Below are positions 1-6,012 of a stretch of 6,635 nucleotides of DNA, piece after piece. The notes under the pieces are model-generated. The model made no database searches, was not told where the DNA came from, and saw nothing but the letters and a program-made list of their open reading frames with translations. Both the position numbers and the translations under genes were made by a program. Where the stretch lies: positions 1 through 6,635 of the forward strand of contig USSP01000106.1 of the NCBI GenBank assembly GCA_900557385.1. The letters run 5' to 3'. This DNA is from an uncultured Lachnospiraceae bacterium. GTDB lineage: Bacteria; Bacillota; Clostridia; Lachnospirales; Lachnospiraceae. The stretch's first letter is position 1. Each line of letters begins with the position of its first letter.

Positions 1-231
1 TGTCAAATCAATAAAACTGGAATGATTCATGAGAATCAGGCAAGGCTCGCCTTTCTGTAATTTCTCCATTCCAATCCGCTGGCACTCAAAATGGGTAGCT
101 TTTAAATCCGGCATGGAAACCAGTTTTAAAAGGAAACGAAATGCCAGCCAGGGTCTCACCGGATTGTGATGAGAATGATCCATCCGCAATAATGCTTCTT
201 CATAGTCCAGTTCCTGTACTTTAATTTTCAT
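1..231 (-). CDS. PlsC-type lysophospholipid acyltransferase, N-terminal part (3' end outside window)
   Basis: Only the first 77 codons are present; the reading frame is still open at base 1. The translation carries N69-H70-S-S-F-I-D75, the NHX4D catalytic motif of glycerolphosphate/1-acylglycerol-3-phosphate acyltransferases, preceded by the hydrophobic strand PCLILM that normally leads into it. Known family members transfer an acyl chain from acyl-ACP or acyl-CoA to a lysophospholipid at the membrane, which here would be phosphatidic acid synthesis. The later substrate-binding motifs lie beyond the edge, so the exact substrate cannot be read. An unusual DHSHH stretch lies at residues 18-22. 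The ATG sits 3 nt after the stop of the upstream CbiM-type gene, with AAAGG abutting the start codon. Translation is therefore probably coupled to that gene rather than driven by a well-spaced ribosome site. The call is firm for the superfamily and open for the subfamily. Confidence 0.85.
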   Translation of the reverse strand, partial: MKIKVQELDYEEALLRMDHSHHNPVRPWLAFRFLLKLVSMPDLKATHFECQRIGMEKLQKGEPCLILMNHSSFIDLT

Positions 232-234
232 CCT

Positions 235-1239
235 TTAAACCGTTTTCTTTCTCGTCTTACGAATCACAAAACAGACACCGGCACACAAAACGCAGACCAG
301 TATACCACCTACAATTCCCGATACAGAGGTACCCGCTGCGGAATCCGAATTGGAAAAGCCGTAATCCGGTAACACTGCCGTGGAAGAAACAATACGGTCC
401 GCTGTGTCATAGGCACTGCCCTCTCCTTCCAGTTCTGTGGTTCCTGCCACCTTTTCCATAGACCATTCCAGACCGTCAGGGTCTCCGGATGCCAGATGGG
501 ACAAGCCTCCGCCAATCAGAACGGCGGTAACTGCCAATACACATACCAGTGCCTTGTAGGACAGTTTCGCTTTCTTTTCCGTTGCCGTCACAGATGCTCC
601 TGTCCAAATCAGTTCCGGTCTGGCATCATAGACGAAGCACAGCACGGCTGCGGTAATGATCCCTTCCACCAGGCCGATTGCCAGATGAATCGGCTGCATT
701 GCTGCCAGGAATACTGTAAAGGGTAACTCTGTCACGCCGGAAAGCAAGGTCTCAATGGTCACGGAAAAAGCGCCCAGCTGGAGAGCAATGATGCATCCCC
801 CGATGGAGGCAATGGTGATTTTCTTTTTGGTGACGCCGTTTTTCATCATCTGTTTCCAGATAAGCAGCGCCCCCACAAAGCATCCGTAAAATGCCATGTT
901 CCATATATTACAGCCTAGCGCCAGAAGTCCTCCGTCTGCAAAAAACAGACATTGGATCAGCAGCACGCCAATCATGGTAATAAAGCCTGCATAGGGTCCT
1001 AAAATAGCGGAAAGCATCATGCCGCCGCATAAATGTCCGGAAGATCCGGTTCCGGGAATGGAAAAATTGATCATCTGTGCCGCAAATACGAAAGCACCCA
1101 TCACGCCCATTATCGGGATTTTTTTCTCTAAATCTTCTTCCTCTCTCAGTTTCTTAATGGAATATCCCGCTGCCACGGTAGAGCAGGCATACATGGTTCC
1201 GGCAACTGCCGGATTCACAAGGGCATCTGCCATGTGCAT
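235..1239 (-). CDS. cbiM: Energy-coupling factor cobalt/nickel transporter component CbiM with fused C-terminal CbiN/NikN-like PDGLE domain (NikMN type)
   Basis: This is a 334-residue membrane protein. It begins MHMADALVNPAVAG, the hallmark N-terminus of CbiM/NikM substrate-binding components. It has His69 in SGHLCGG, about six hydrophobic helices to residue 204, and the conserved HLAIGLVEG (185-193). A second part, residues 226-326, has one helix, PDGLE at 254-258, LPDYGF at 290-295 and a final helix, which is the NikN/PDGLE module fused at the C-terminus. In the family, Ni(II) or Co(II) is bound by the free N-terminus, His2 and a His equivalent to His69. The start was set at 1239 rather than the longer frame start at 1305, because AGGAGG (1249-1254) lies 9 nt upstream and only this start places His at position 2. 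The partner Q (membrane) and O (ATPase) genes are not in the window; the next gene is an acyltransferase. Nickel versus cobalt cannot be decided from sequence alone. Confidence 0.95.
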   Translation of the reverse strand: MHMADALVNPAVAGTMYACSTVAAGYSIKKLREEEDLEKKIPIMGVMGAFVFAAQMINFSIPGTGSSGHLCGGMMLSAILGPYAGFITMIGVLLIQCLFFADGGLLALGCNIWNMAFYGCFVGALLIWKQMMKNGVTKKKITIASIGGCIIALQLGAFSVTIETLLSGVTELPFTVFLAAMQPIHLAIGLVEGIITAAVLCFVYDARPELIWTGASVTATEKKAKLSYKALVCVLAVTAVLIGGGLSHLASGDPDGLEWSMEKVAGTTELEGEGSAYDTADRIVSSTAVLPDYGFSNSDSAAGTSVSGIVGGILVCVLCAGVCFVIRKTRKKTV

Positions 1240-1267
1240 AGTTGTAATCCTCCTGTTGTGTTTTGTT

Positions 1268-1279
1268 TTATGTAAACCG
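1268..1279 (-). repeat. 12-bp repeat CGGTTTACATAA upstream of cbiM
   Basis: The minus strand reads CGGTTTACATAA here. The same 12 bases in the same orientation lie just upstream of the deoB ribosome site at 2531-2542. This copy overlaps the distal arm of the hairpin at 1275-1301. The function is unknown; it could be a shared regulatory site or chance. Confidence 0.4.
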
Positions 1280-1301
1280 TGTTTATGGATGGGACACGGT
1301 T
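1275..1301 (-). other. 8-bp inverted repeat (hairpin) in the deoB-cbiM gap
   Basis: AACCGTGT and ACACGGTT form a perfect 8-bp stem around an 11-nt loop, between the deoB stop (1325) and the cbiM ribosome site. On the minus strand the downstream sequence is TTTACATAAAAC, not a run of U, so it is a poor intrinsic terminator. It fits better as an mRNA processing or stability hairpin, or as a protein-binding dyad. On the minus strand a competing GATGG/CCATC pairing can form with part of the same sequence, so two exclusive folds are conceivable. No cobalamin or NiCo riboswitch fits in this 85-nt gap. Confidence 0.45.
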
Positions 1302-1324
1302 CCATCTATCCTGTCGTATATTTC

Positions 1325-2515
1325 TTACTCCAGTTCCTTCAAAATAGAACTGCCAATGGTTCCTTCCGGCATCTTCACGCCGAAGTTATCCGCAATAGTG
1401 GCACCGATGACTGCAAAGGTGTCACTCCCCGGCAATGCTCCATGCTGTTCCATGCTGGGAGAATAGGCGAGAAACGGTACATATTCTCTGGTGTGGTCGG
1501 TTCCGGTATAAGTAGGGTCGTTACCATGATCCGCAGTGATAATCAGCAAATCATCCGGGCGCATCACCTCTAATAAATTGCCCAGACCTACATCAAATTT
1601 TTCAATCTCCCGGCCGTAACCCTGCGGATTCCGGCGATGCCCCCACAGAGCATCAAAATCCACCAGATTGGTAAAGCACAAGCCATGGAAATCCCGGCCG
1701 GCAATTTCCACGGTCTGCTCCATGCCGTTGACGGAAGATTGGGAGTGCAGGCTTTCGGTAATGCCTTCTCCCACAAAGATGTCATGGATTTTGCCCACGG
1801 CAATCACATCCAGCCCCGCCTCCTGCAAAGCATTGAGTGCCGTTTTTCCAAAGGGCTTTAAAGCATAGTCCCTGCGGTTGCTGGTGCGGACAAATTCGCC
1901 TTTTTTCTTCCCCACATAAGGACGGGCGATGACTCTGCCCACCTTCCATTCATCCTTCATGGTCAACTCTCTGGCAATCTCACAGCAACGATACAGATTC
2001 TGTAAATCAAAGGTTTCCTCGTTTCCACAAATCTGTAATACGGAATCGGCCGAAGTGTATACAATCATGGAACCGTCCCGGATTTCTTCCTCTCCCAGTT
2101 CCTCCAGAATTTCCGTGCCGCTGGCACTCTTATTGCCAATGACTTTCTTACCACACCGTTTTTCCAGTTCCGCAATCAATTCCGGCGGGAATCCGGTATC
2201 GGTGAAGGTCTGGAAAGGTTTCTCCACCTTCAGCCCCATCATTTCCCAGTGTCCGGTCATGGTGTCCTTGCCACAGCTGGCTTCGGACATTTTCATATAA
2301 CGCCCAAGAGGATTCGACTCTGCCTCCATTCCCTTTCCGGGGTGAATCTGCAAAAATCCCAGTCTGGTCAGATTGGGCATCTGCAGCGGTCCTACGGTAT
2401 CTACGATATGACCGAAGGTATCCACGCCTACATCCCCGAATTTCTCGGAATCCGGCATGGCTCCCACACCAAGAGAATCCAATACAATGACAAACACTCT
2501 ATGAAATCGTTCCAT
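1325..2515 (-). CDS. deoB: Phosphopentomutase (phosphodeoxyribomutase) DeoB
   Basis: This cytoplasmic enzyme interconverts ribose-1-phosphate (or deoxyribose-1-phosphate) and the 5-phosphate, linking nucleoside phosphorolysis to central carbon metabolism. The 396-residue length is normal for the family. It belongs to the alkaline phosphatase superfamily. The metal ligands can be seen as D13 (in VLDSLGVGAMPDS), D288 and H293 (DALWGHRR), D329-H330 (TADHGND) and H341 (TDHT). The phospho-acceptor T85 is in GKDTMTGHWE. All key residues are present, so it should be active, and the family is Mn(II)-dependent. The start ATG has AAAGGAAG (2522-2529) about 8 nt upstream. It lies 31 nt after the corA-type gene and 85 nt before the cbiM-type gene on the same strand. 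Purine-nucleoside phosphorylase or deoC neighbours, common beside deoB, are absent here. Confidence 0.98.
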   Translation of the reverse strand: MERFHRVFVIVLDSLGVGAMPDSEKFGDVGVDTFGHIVDTVGPLQMPNLTRLGFLQIHPGKGMEAESNPLGRYMKMSEASCGKDTMTGHWEMMGLKVEKPFQTFTDTGFPPELIAELEKRCGKKVIGNKSASGTEILEELGEEEIRDGSMIVYTSADSVLQICGNEETFDLQNLYRCCEIARELTMKDEWKVGRVIARPYVGKKKGEFVRTSNRRDYALKPFGKTALNALQEAGLDVIAVGKIHDIFVGEGITESLHSQSSVNGMEQTVEIAGRDFHGLCFTNLVDFDALWGHRRNPQGYGREIEKFDVGLGNLLEVMRPDDLLIITADHGNDPTYTGTDHTREYVPFLAYSPSMEQHGALPGSDTFAVIGATIADNFGVKMPEGTIGSSILKELE

Positions 2516-2530
2516 ACAGTTCTTCCTTTC

Positions 2531-2542
2531 TTATGTAAACCG
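2531..2542 (-). repeat. 12-bp repeat CGGTTTACATAA upstream of deoB
   Basis: This copy is identical to 1268-1279 and in the same orientation. It lies between the corA-type stop codon (2547-2549) and the deoB ribosome site (2522-2529). Both copies lie in short intergenic leaders immediately upstream of the ribosome site of a gene in the same run. Confidence 0.4.
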
Positions 2543-2546
2543 GCTA

Positions 2547-3455
2547 TTACCAGTACTTTTTATGGCGGAAATACAGGATTTCCAGCAAAATAATGACAAA
2601 GCACAGCACGGCAATCGTAACATATCCATATTTACTCTGCAGTTCCGGCATATTCACAAAGTTCATGCCATACCACCCTGCGATCAATGTGAGCGGCGAA
2701 AAAATTGCGGTCACAATGGTGAGAATCCGCATGGTATTGTTCTGCTGAATGTCAATCTGCTGCTGATAAAGTTCTCTGATCTGCACCATATATTCCCGCA
2801 GCATTCCACAATGCTGATCCAGGCGGTCTGCCTTGTTGTGGAATTCCTCCAAAATCAGCAGTTCTTTCCGATTGAACATTTCGTTGATGTTTTTTTCCAG
2901 TGTTTCGCTCATATCTGCCATCTGTTGATAATGGAAGCACCGGGTAAGCAGGTGCTTCCGGTAGCTTAACATGGCAGGAGCTGGATTCTGTTTACAGTTC
3001 CCCGCATAAATATCCTCCTCCATGTCATAACATTCTTCTTCAATTTTCTGTAAATATTCCGTATCATCCTGCAGCGTCTGTTCCAGAAAGCGGAGAAAAA
3101 ACAGTTGCGGTCTGGAATCCTTCTCCGATTCGGTGTTTGCCAGGATTTTGTACAGAATCTGTTCGTCTTTTTTGGGGGTAATCAAAAGCAGTGTTTCCGG
3201 AGTCAGGCAATACACCGCATAAATCTGCTTCGGATGATCCACAGTTCCCTCATCAATCAGACATTTCCCCAGAATAAAATCCGGATACATCTGGGCTTTG
3301 GAAAAGGGCAGCTTTTCCTGATTCATCATTTTATCCAGTTCATGCTCATAGGGGCGTCCTTTCGCATAGGCAAGCGCTTCCTCGTAATTTAAAAGCTGTA
3401 CCTCGCCACGGACACCTTGAATATGCTCCTTAAGTTCTGCACTGCTTACCATCAT
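2547..3455 (-). CDS. corA: CorA-family divalent cation (Mg2+/Co2+/Ni2+) transporter
   Basis: The chosen frame gives 302 residues: a long soluble, acidic and helical cytoplasmic N-terminal region, then two C-terminal helices. The CorA signature YGMNF lies at the end of the first helix (GMN at 263-265), followed by the short external loop VNMPEL and a last helix ending in the basic tail RHKKYW. CorA proteins are pentameric channels that admit Mg2+ and often Co2+ or Ni2+. The open frame extends to a GTG at 3494 (315 residues), with a TGA two codons before it. I prefer the ATG at 3455 because GGGAGG (3466-3471) lies 10 nt upstream, whereas the GTG has no ribosome site. An ATG at 3479 is also possible. 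The gene follows hcp and precedes deoB by 31 nt. The family call is firm; the ion actually carried is unknown. Confidence 0.92.
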   Translation of the reverse strand: MMVSSAELKEHIQGVRGEVQLLNYEEALAYAKGRPYEHELDKMMNQEKLPFSKAQMYPDFILGKCLIDEGTVDHPKQIYAVYCLTPETLLLITPKKDEQILYKILANTESEKDSRPQLFFLRFLEQTLQDDTEYLQKIEEECYDMEEDIYAGNCKQNPAPAMLSYRKHLLTRCFHYQQMADMSETLEKNINEMFNRKELLILEEFHNKADRLDQHCGMLREYMVQIRELYQQQIDIQQNNTMRILTIVTAIFSPLTLIAGWYGMNFVNMPELQSKYGYVTIAVLCFVIILLEILYFRHKKYW

Positions 3456-3516
3456 GGCTGCCATTCCTCCCGGAAACATTCTGATTACATTCACCGGTCA
3501 ACCGATGAACATAACC

Positions 3517-3546
3517 ATTCTACCATACTATTCTGCATCTGCTCAA
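3517..3546 (-). promoter_or_regulatory. Predicted sigma-A promoter for the corA-deoB-cbiM run
   Basis: On the minus strand TTGAGC (3541-3546), an 18-nt spacer and TAGAAT (3517-3522) form a plausible -35/-10 pair, with an extended -10 TG at 3525-3524. The -35 hexamer overlaps the hcp stop codon. The predicted start near 3510 gives a leader of about 55 nt to the preferred corA start. No terminator hairpin separates hcp from corA, so read-through from hcp is also possible. Confidence 0.45.
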
Positions 3547-5150
3547 GTCATATCCTCCAAGGGGATACTACCCGAAAGTCCAAATTTTTCTGTAAGAAGC
3601 TTCGCTACATTGGGGCTTAAAAAGGCTGGCAGTGTGGGTCCCAGATGGATATTTTTTACTCCCAGGTAGAGAAGTGCCAACAGCACAATCACCGCTTTCT
3701 GCTCATACCAGGCAATATTATAAACAATGGGTAGTTCATTGATATCCTCCAAGCCGAATACCTCCTTCAGTTTCAATGCAATTACTGCTAAAGAATAGGA
3801 GTCATTACATTGTCCCGCATCCAGCACTCTGGGAATTCCATTAATTTCCCCCAGATTCAGCTTATTATATTTATATTTGGCACAGCCAGCAGTAAGAATC
3901 ACCGTATCTCCGGGTAATGCTTTTGCAAAGTCTGTGCAGTAATTTCGGCTTTTCGCCCTTCCGTCACAGCCTGCCATCACTACAAACTGACGGATTGCTC
4001 CGCTCTTGACTGCCTCTACGATCCGGTCTGCCAGGGCAAGCACCTGATTGTGTGCAAATCCTCCTACAATTTCTCCGGTTTCGATTTCCTCCGGTGGCTG
4101 ACACTGCTTCGCCTGGTTGATGATTTCGGAGAAATCCTTGTACTCTCCAATACCGCCACGGATGTGTTTACAACCCGGATAGCCTGCTGCACCTGTGGTA
4201 TAGAGTCGGTTCTTATAGCTGTCCTTAGGTGGTACGATACAGTTTGTGGTCATAAGGATCGGTCCATGGAAGGACTCAAACTCCTCTTTCTGCTTCCACC
4301 ATGCATTTCCATAATTGCCTACAAAATTGTCATATTTTTTGAAAGCGGGATAATAATGAGCTGGCAACATCTCGGAATGCGTATACACATCCACTCCAGT
4401 TCCCTGTGTCTGTTCTAACAGCATTTCCAAATCGCGCAGGTCGTGGCCGGATACCAGAATTCCCGGGCGGCTGCCTACCCCGATATTGACTCTGGTCATT
4501 TCTGGATTACCATAGGCTTTCGTGTTCGCCTTATCCAGCAAAGCCATTCCTTCTACTCCGTATTTTCCGGTTTCCAGAACCAATGTTACCAGTTCCTCCG
4601 CACTAAGGTTGTCATCAAGTGTAGCTGCCAGTGTTTTCTGTAGGAAAGCATCCACTTCCTCGTTTTCCTGTAAAAGTACATTGGCATGTTTGGAATAGGC
4701 AGAAAGTCCTTTTAAACCATAGGTAAGCAGTTCCCGTAGCGAACGAATATCCTCCTCTCTGGTTGCCAGCACACCCACCGTAATTGCTTTGGCTTCATAA
4801 TCTGTTTCTTTGCCATTCCACCTGGCAGCCTCCGGCAGACTATCCGCTTCTTTGATCTGCGAAAGAAGCGTCTGTTTCACCCGAAGTGTTTCCCGGATGC
4901 GTGCCACAATGGCTTCCTCATCAAAGTTGGCATTGGTAATTGTGGTAAAAAGATTTTCCGTAATGAGGTGATTCCACTCTCTGGAAACAGCTGTTCCCTG
5001 TTCCCGCAGTGCAGTGGTCACCGCGCAAAGTCCCTTGGTAGTATAAACCAGAAGATCCTGCATTGCTGCTACTTTAGGGCTTTTTCCGCACACACCGACC
5101 TGTGTACAACCGCTGCACCCTGCTGTTTCCTGACATTGATAACAAAACAT
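3543..5150 (-). CDS. hcp: Hydroxylamine reductase / hybrid-cluster protein Hcp, class I
   Basis: Hcp is a cytoplasmic iron-sulfur protein of anaerobes that reduces hydroxylamine to ammonia in vitro and is linked to nitric oxide and nitrosative-stress defence. The 535-residue product begins MFCYQC. Its N-terminal cluster cysteines C3, C6, C15 and C21 have the CX2CX8CX5C spacing of class I (4Fe-4S) enzymes; an extra cysteine lies at 12. All hybrid-cluster ligands can be identified: H236 (SGHDL), E260 (HSEMLP), C304 (TTNCIVPP), C395 (MAGCDGR, the persulfide position), C423 (TAGCAKY), C448 (GQCND) and E483 (WYEQKA). The length and intact middle region rule out the shorter class III form. The frame is open back to an ATG at 5165, but GGAGG (5159-5163) lies 8 nt before the ATG at 5150 and overlaps the upstream ATG, so 5150 is the likely start. 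It lies directly downstream of a Crp/Fnr-type regulator. Confidence 0.98.
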   Translation of the reverse strand: MFCYQCQETAGCSGCTQVGVCGKSPKVAAMQDLLVYTTKGLCAVTTALREQGTAVSREWNHLITENLFTTITNANFDEEAIVARIRETLRVKQTLLSQIKEADSLPEAARWNGKETDYEAKAITVGVLATREEDIRSLRELLTYGLKGLSAYSKHANVLLQENEEVDAFLQKTLAATLDDNLSAEELVTLVLETGKYGVEGMALLDKANTKAYGNPEMTRVNIGVGSRPGILVSGHDLRDLEMLLEQTQGTGVDVYTHSEMLPAHYYPAFKKYDNFVGNYGNAWWKQKEEFESFHGPILMTTNCIVPPKDSYKNRLYTTGAAGYPGCKHIRGGIGEYKDFSEIINQAKQCQPPEEIETGEIVGGFAHNQVLALADRIVEAVKSGAIRQFVVMAGCDGRAKSRNYCTDFAKALPGDTVILTAGCAKYKYNKLNLGEINGIPRVLDAGQCNDSYSLAVIALKLKEVFGLEDINELPIVYNIAWYEQKAVIVLLALLYLGVKNIHLGPTLPAFLSPNVAKLLTEKFGLSGSIPLEDMT

Positions 5151-5186
5151 ATTTTTTTCCTCCATCAGTAGTTGACTTCATGGACA

Positions 5187-5192
5187 ACTATA
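5187..5192 (-). promoter_or_regulatory. Predicted hcp promoter -10 element, lacking a good -35
   Basis: The minus strand reads TATAGT, five of six matches to TATAAT. This predicts transcription start near 5180 and a leader of about 30 nt. At the usual -35 distance the sequence does not resemble TTGACA but overlaps the edge of the dyad at 5212-5228. A weak -35 with a dyad near -40 is the arrangement of class II Crp/Fnr-activated promoters. Confidence 0.45.
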
Positions 5193-5200
5193 AAGCACAA

Positions 5201-5229
5201 GAAAAAGAAAAGTGGTTGTTATAACCACC
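5201..5229 (-). terminator. Possible intrinsic terminator of the regulator gene
   Basis: On the minus strand, 13 nt after the regulator stop codon, GTGGTT-ATAAC-AACCAC forms a 6-bp stem (7 with a G-U pair) followed by the T-rich run TTTTCTTTTTC. The stem is short, so termination may be partial. The same sequence may serve as an operator, described separately. Confidence 0.5.
5212..5228. promoter_or_regulatory. 17-bp dyad, candidate Crp/Fnr-type operator for hcp
   Basis: A perfect inverted repeat, GTGGTT-5 nt-AACCAC, is centred at 5220, about 40 bp upstream of the predicted hcp start. It contains TTATAACC (5219-5226), which recurs twice upstream of the regulator gene. The neighbouring regulator is the obvious candidate ligand. 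This is inference from position and symmetry; no binding data are visible. Confidence 0.45.
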
Positions 5230-5241
5230 GTTTTTAATTTT

Positions 5242-5883
5242 TTACTTTTTTTCAAATAATCGAAAGGTGTTTTTATGAAAATCCAATAACCCTTCATCCC
5301 GCATGTGGCATAGTTCTTTGGACAATGCACTGCGGTCAAGGTTGAGATAATCTGCCATTTGCTGTCTGGTAAAAGGTATGGAAAACCTGGTATTTCCGGC
5401 TTTTACTGCCTGTTCATTGAGATAGGTCAGAAGTCGTCCCCGGACACTTTTCGCCGAAAGATTAAAAAGTCGACTGGTGAGAAGAAGATTTTTCTCACTG
5501 CTCATCCGAAGAAGCTTCCAAAGAAGCTTCACTTGCCAGGTAGACATCTCTCCTTCCTGTTCCAGCCTTTTTATATGCAGGAAAAGGATTTCCGTGGGTT
5601 CTGCAGCTACCACATCCACCATCACCATTTCTTCACAGAAAACATAGGTTTCTGCAAAGGTTTGTCCCTCAGCAAGATGACCCAAAATGCTTTTGTTTCC
5701 CCATACATCCACATTTTCAATACGTATGCTCCCGGTCAGAACCAGCCCTATCTCACGGATGAAATCGCCCATATGAAGAATTCTTTGATTTTTCTCAAAC
5801 TTTTGTCTGCGCATACAGCCAAGATTCTGGATTTGCTGCTGTTCCTCCTTCGTAAAGCCATAAAAAAGGGAAATCTGTTCCAA
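5242..5883 (-). CDS. Crp/Fnr-family transcriptional regulator, HcpR-like by context
   Basis: This is a 213-residue DNA-binding protein with an N-terminal cyclic-nucleotide-type beta-roll (about 15-105), a long dimerisation helix (about 112-140) and a Crp-type winged helix-turn-helix (169-210). The recognition helix reads LDRSALSKELCHM (R184, S185, K189). The beta-roll lacks the Arg-Ser/Thr pair that binds cAMP phosphate (VVAAEP at 91-96). There is no N-terminal cysteine cluster like that of Fnr; cysteines lie only at 23, 83 and 192. The signal is therefore neither cAMP nor, by visible residues, a 4Fe-4S cluster; heme or nitric oxide sensing as in HcpR is possible but unproven. Its stop lies 91 nt before hcp on the same strand, an association known for HcpR regulators, so it probably controls hcp. 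It starts with TTG at 5883, supported by AAAAGGAG (5893-5900) 9 nt upstream. Repeated TTATAACC motifs upstream suggest autoregulation. Confidence 0.94.
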   Translation of the reverse strand: MEQISLFYGFTKEEQQQIQNLGCMRRQKFEKNQRILHMGDFIREIGLVLTGSIRIENVDVWGNKSILGHLAEGQTFAETYVFCEEMVMVDVVAAEPTEILFLHIKRLEQEGEMSTWQVKLLWKLLRMSSEKNLLLTSRLFNLSAKSVRGRLLTYLNEQAVKAGNTRFSIPFTRQQMADYLNLDRSALSKELCHMRDEGLLDFHKNTFRLFEKK

Positions 5884-5896
5884 TCTGCGACGCTCC

Positions 5897-5906
5897 TTTT
5901 ATAACC
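5897..5906 (-). repeat. Proximal copy of TTTTATAACC, overlapping the regulator ribosome site
   Basis: Plus-strand TTTTATAACC (minus GGTTATAAAA) occurs here and again at 5941-5950. This copy overlaps the AAAAGGAG ribosome site of the regulator gene, so a protein bound here could block translation initiation or transcription. The core octamer TTATAACC is shared with the dyad in front of hcp at 5219-5226. Confidence 0.45.
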
Positions 5907-5940
5907 TTCTTGTTGCTACCAGATTTCCCCGTTTTTCTGT

Positions 5941-5950
5941 TTTTATAACC
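5941..5950 (-). repeat. Distal copy of TTTTATAACC, candidate operator and -10 of the regulator gene
   Basis: This is the second copy of the decamer, 44 bp from the proximal one (about four helical turns). On the minus strand GGTTATAAAAACA here matches the hcp-proximal GGTTATAACAACC at 11 of 13 positions. TATAAA (5942-5947) could be the regulator's -10, giving a leader of about 50 nt, but no -35-like hexamer lies at the right distance. The adjacent TAACCTGTTA is itself a short inverted repeat. Confidence 0.4.
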
Positions 5951-5967
5951 TGTTAAGATTCATGCAT

Positions 5968-5980
5968 AACAGACTCTGTT
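5968..5980. promoter_or_regulatory. 13-bp perfect dyad upstream of the aldehyde dehydrogenase promoter
   Basis: AACAGACTCTGTT is a perfect 6+1+6 inverted repeat ending 3 nt before the -35 box at 5984. Its centre is about 45 bp upstream of the predicted start. It differs from the TTATAACC motif, so if it is an operator it belongs to another regulator. Confidence 0.35.
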
Positions 5981-5983
5981 TTC

Positions 5984-6012
5984 TTGACAGATGCAAGACC
6001 GGCTTCTACCAT
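5984..6012 (+). promoter_or_regulatory. Predicted sigma-A promoter of the aldehyde dehydrogenase gene
   Basis: TTGACA (5984-5989, perfect -35) and TACCAT (6007-6012, four of six matches to TATAAT) are separated by the optimal 17 nt. Transcription would begin near 6019, leaving a leader of about 46 nt before the ATG at 6065. The 181-nt gap between the two divergent genes is accounted for by this promoter, the repeats and the dyads listed. Confidence 0.6.

Noticed and set aside
1240..1324. Cobalamin or NiCo riboswitch before cbiM
   Set aside because: The gap is only 85 nt and shows one simple hairpin. It lacks room and conserved elements for a cobalamin riboswitch, and I see no four-way junction of the NiCo type.
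1019..1573. A 184-codon plus-strand open frame across the cbiM start and deoB end
   Set aside because: It is antisense to two well-supported genes and the intervening gap, and its translation has no family character.
3495..3542. Terminator between hcp and corA
   Set aside because: Only a 4-bp CGGT/ACCG palindrome is present and there is no T-run after it on the minus strand.
5151..5165. Upstream ATG (5165) as the hcp start
   Set aside because: The GGAGG at 5159-5163 overlaps this ATG and is ideally spaced (8 nt) for the ATG at 5150, which gives the family-typical MFCYQC N-terminus.
5359..5904. A 181-codon plus-strand open frame opposite the Crp/Fnr regulator
   Set aside because: It is fully antisense to a gene with clear domain structure, has no ribosome site and yields a low-complexity, Phe/Lys/Leu-rich translation without recognisable motifs.
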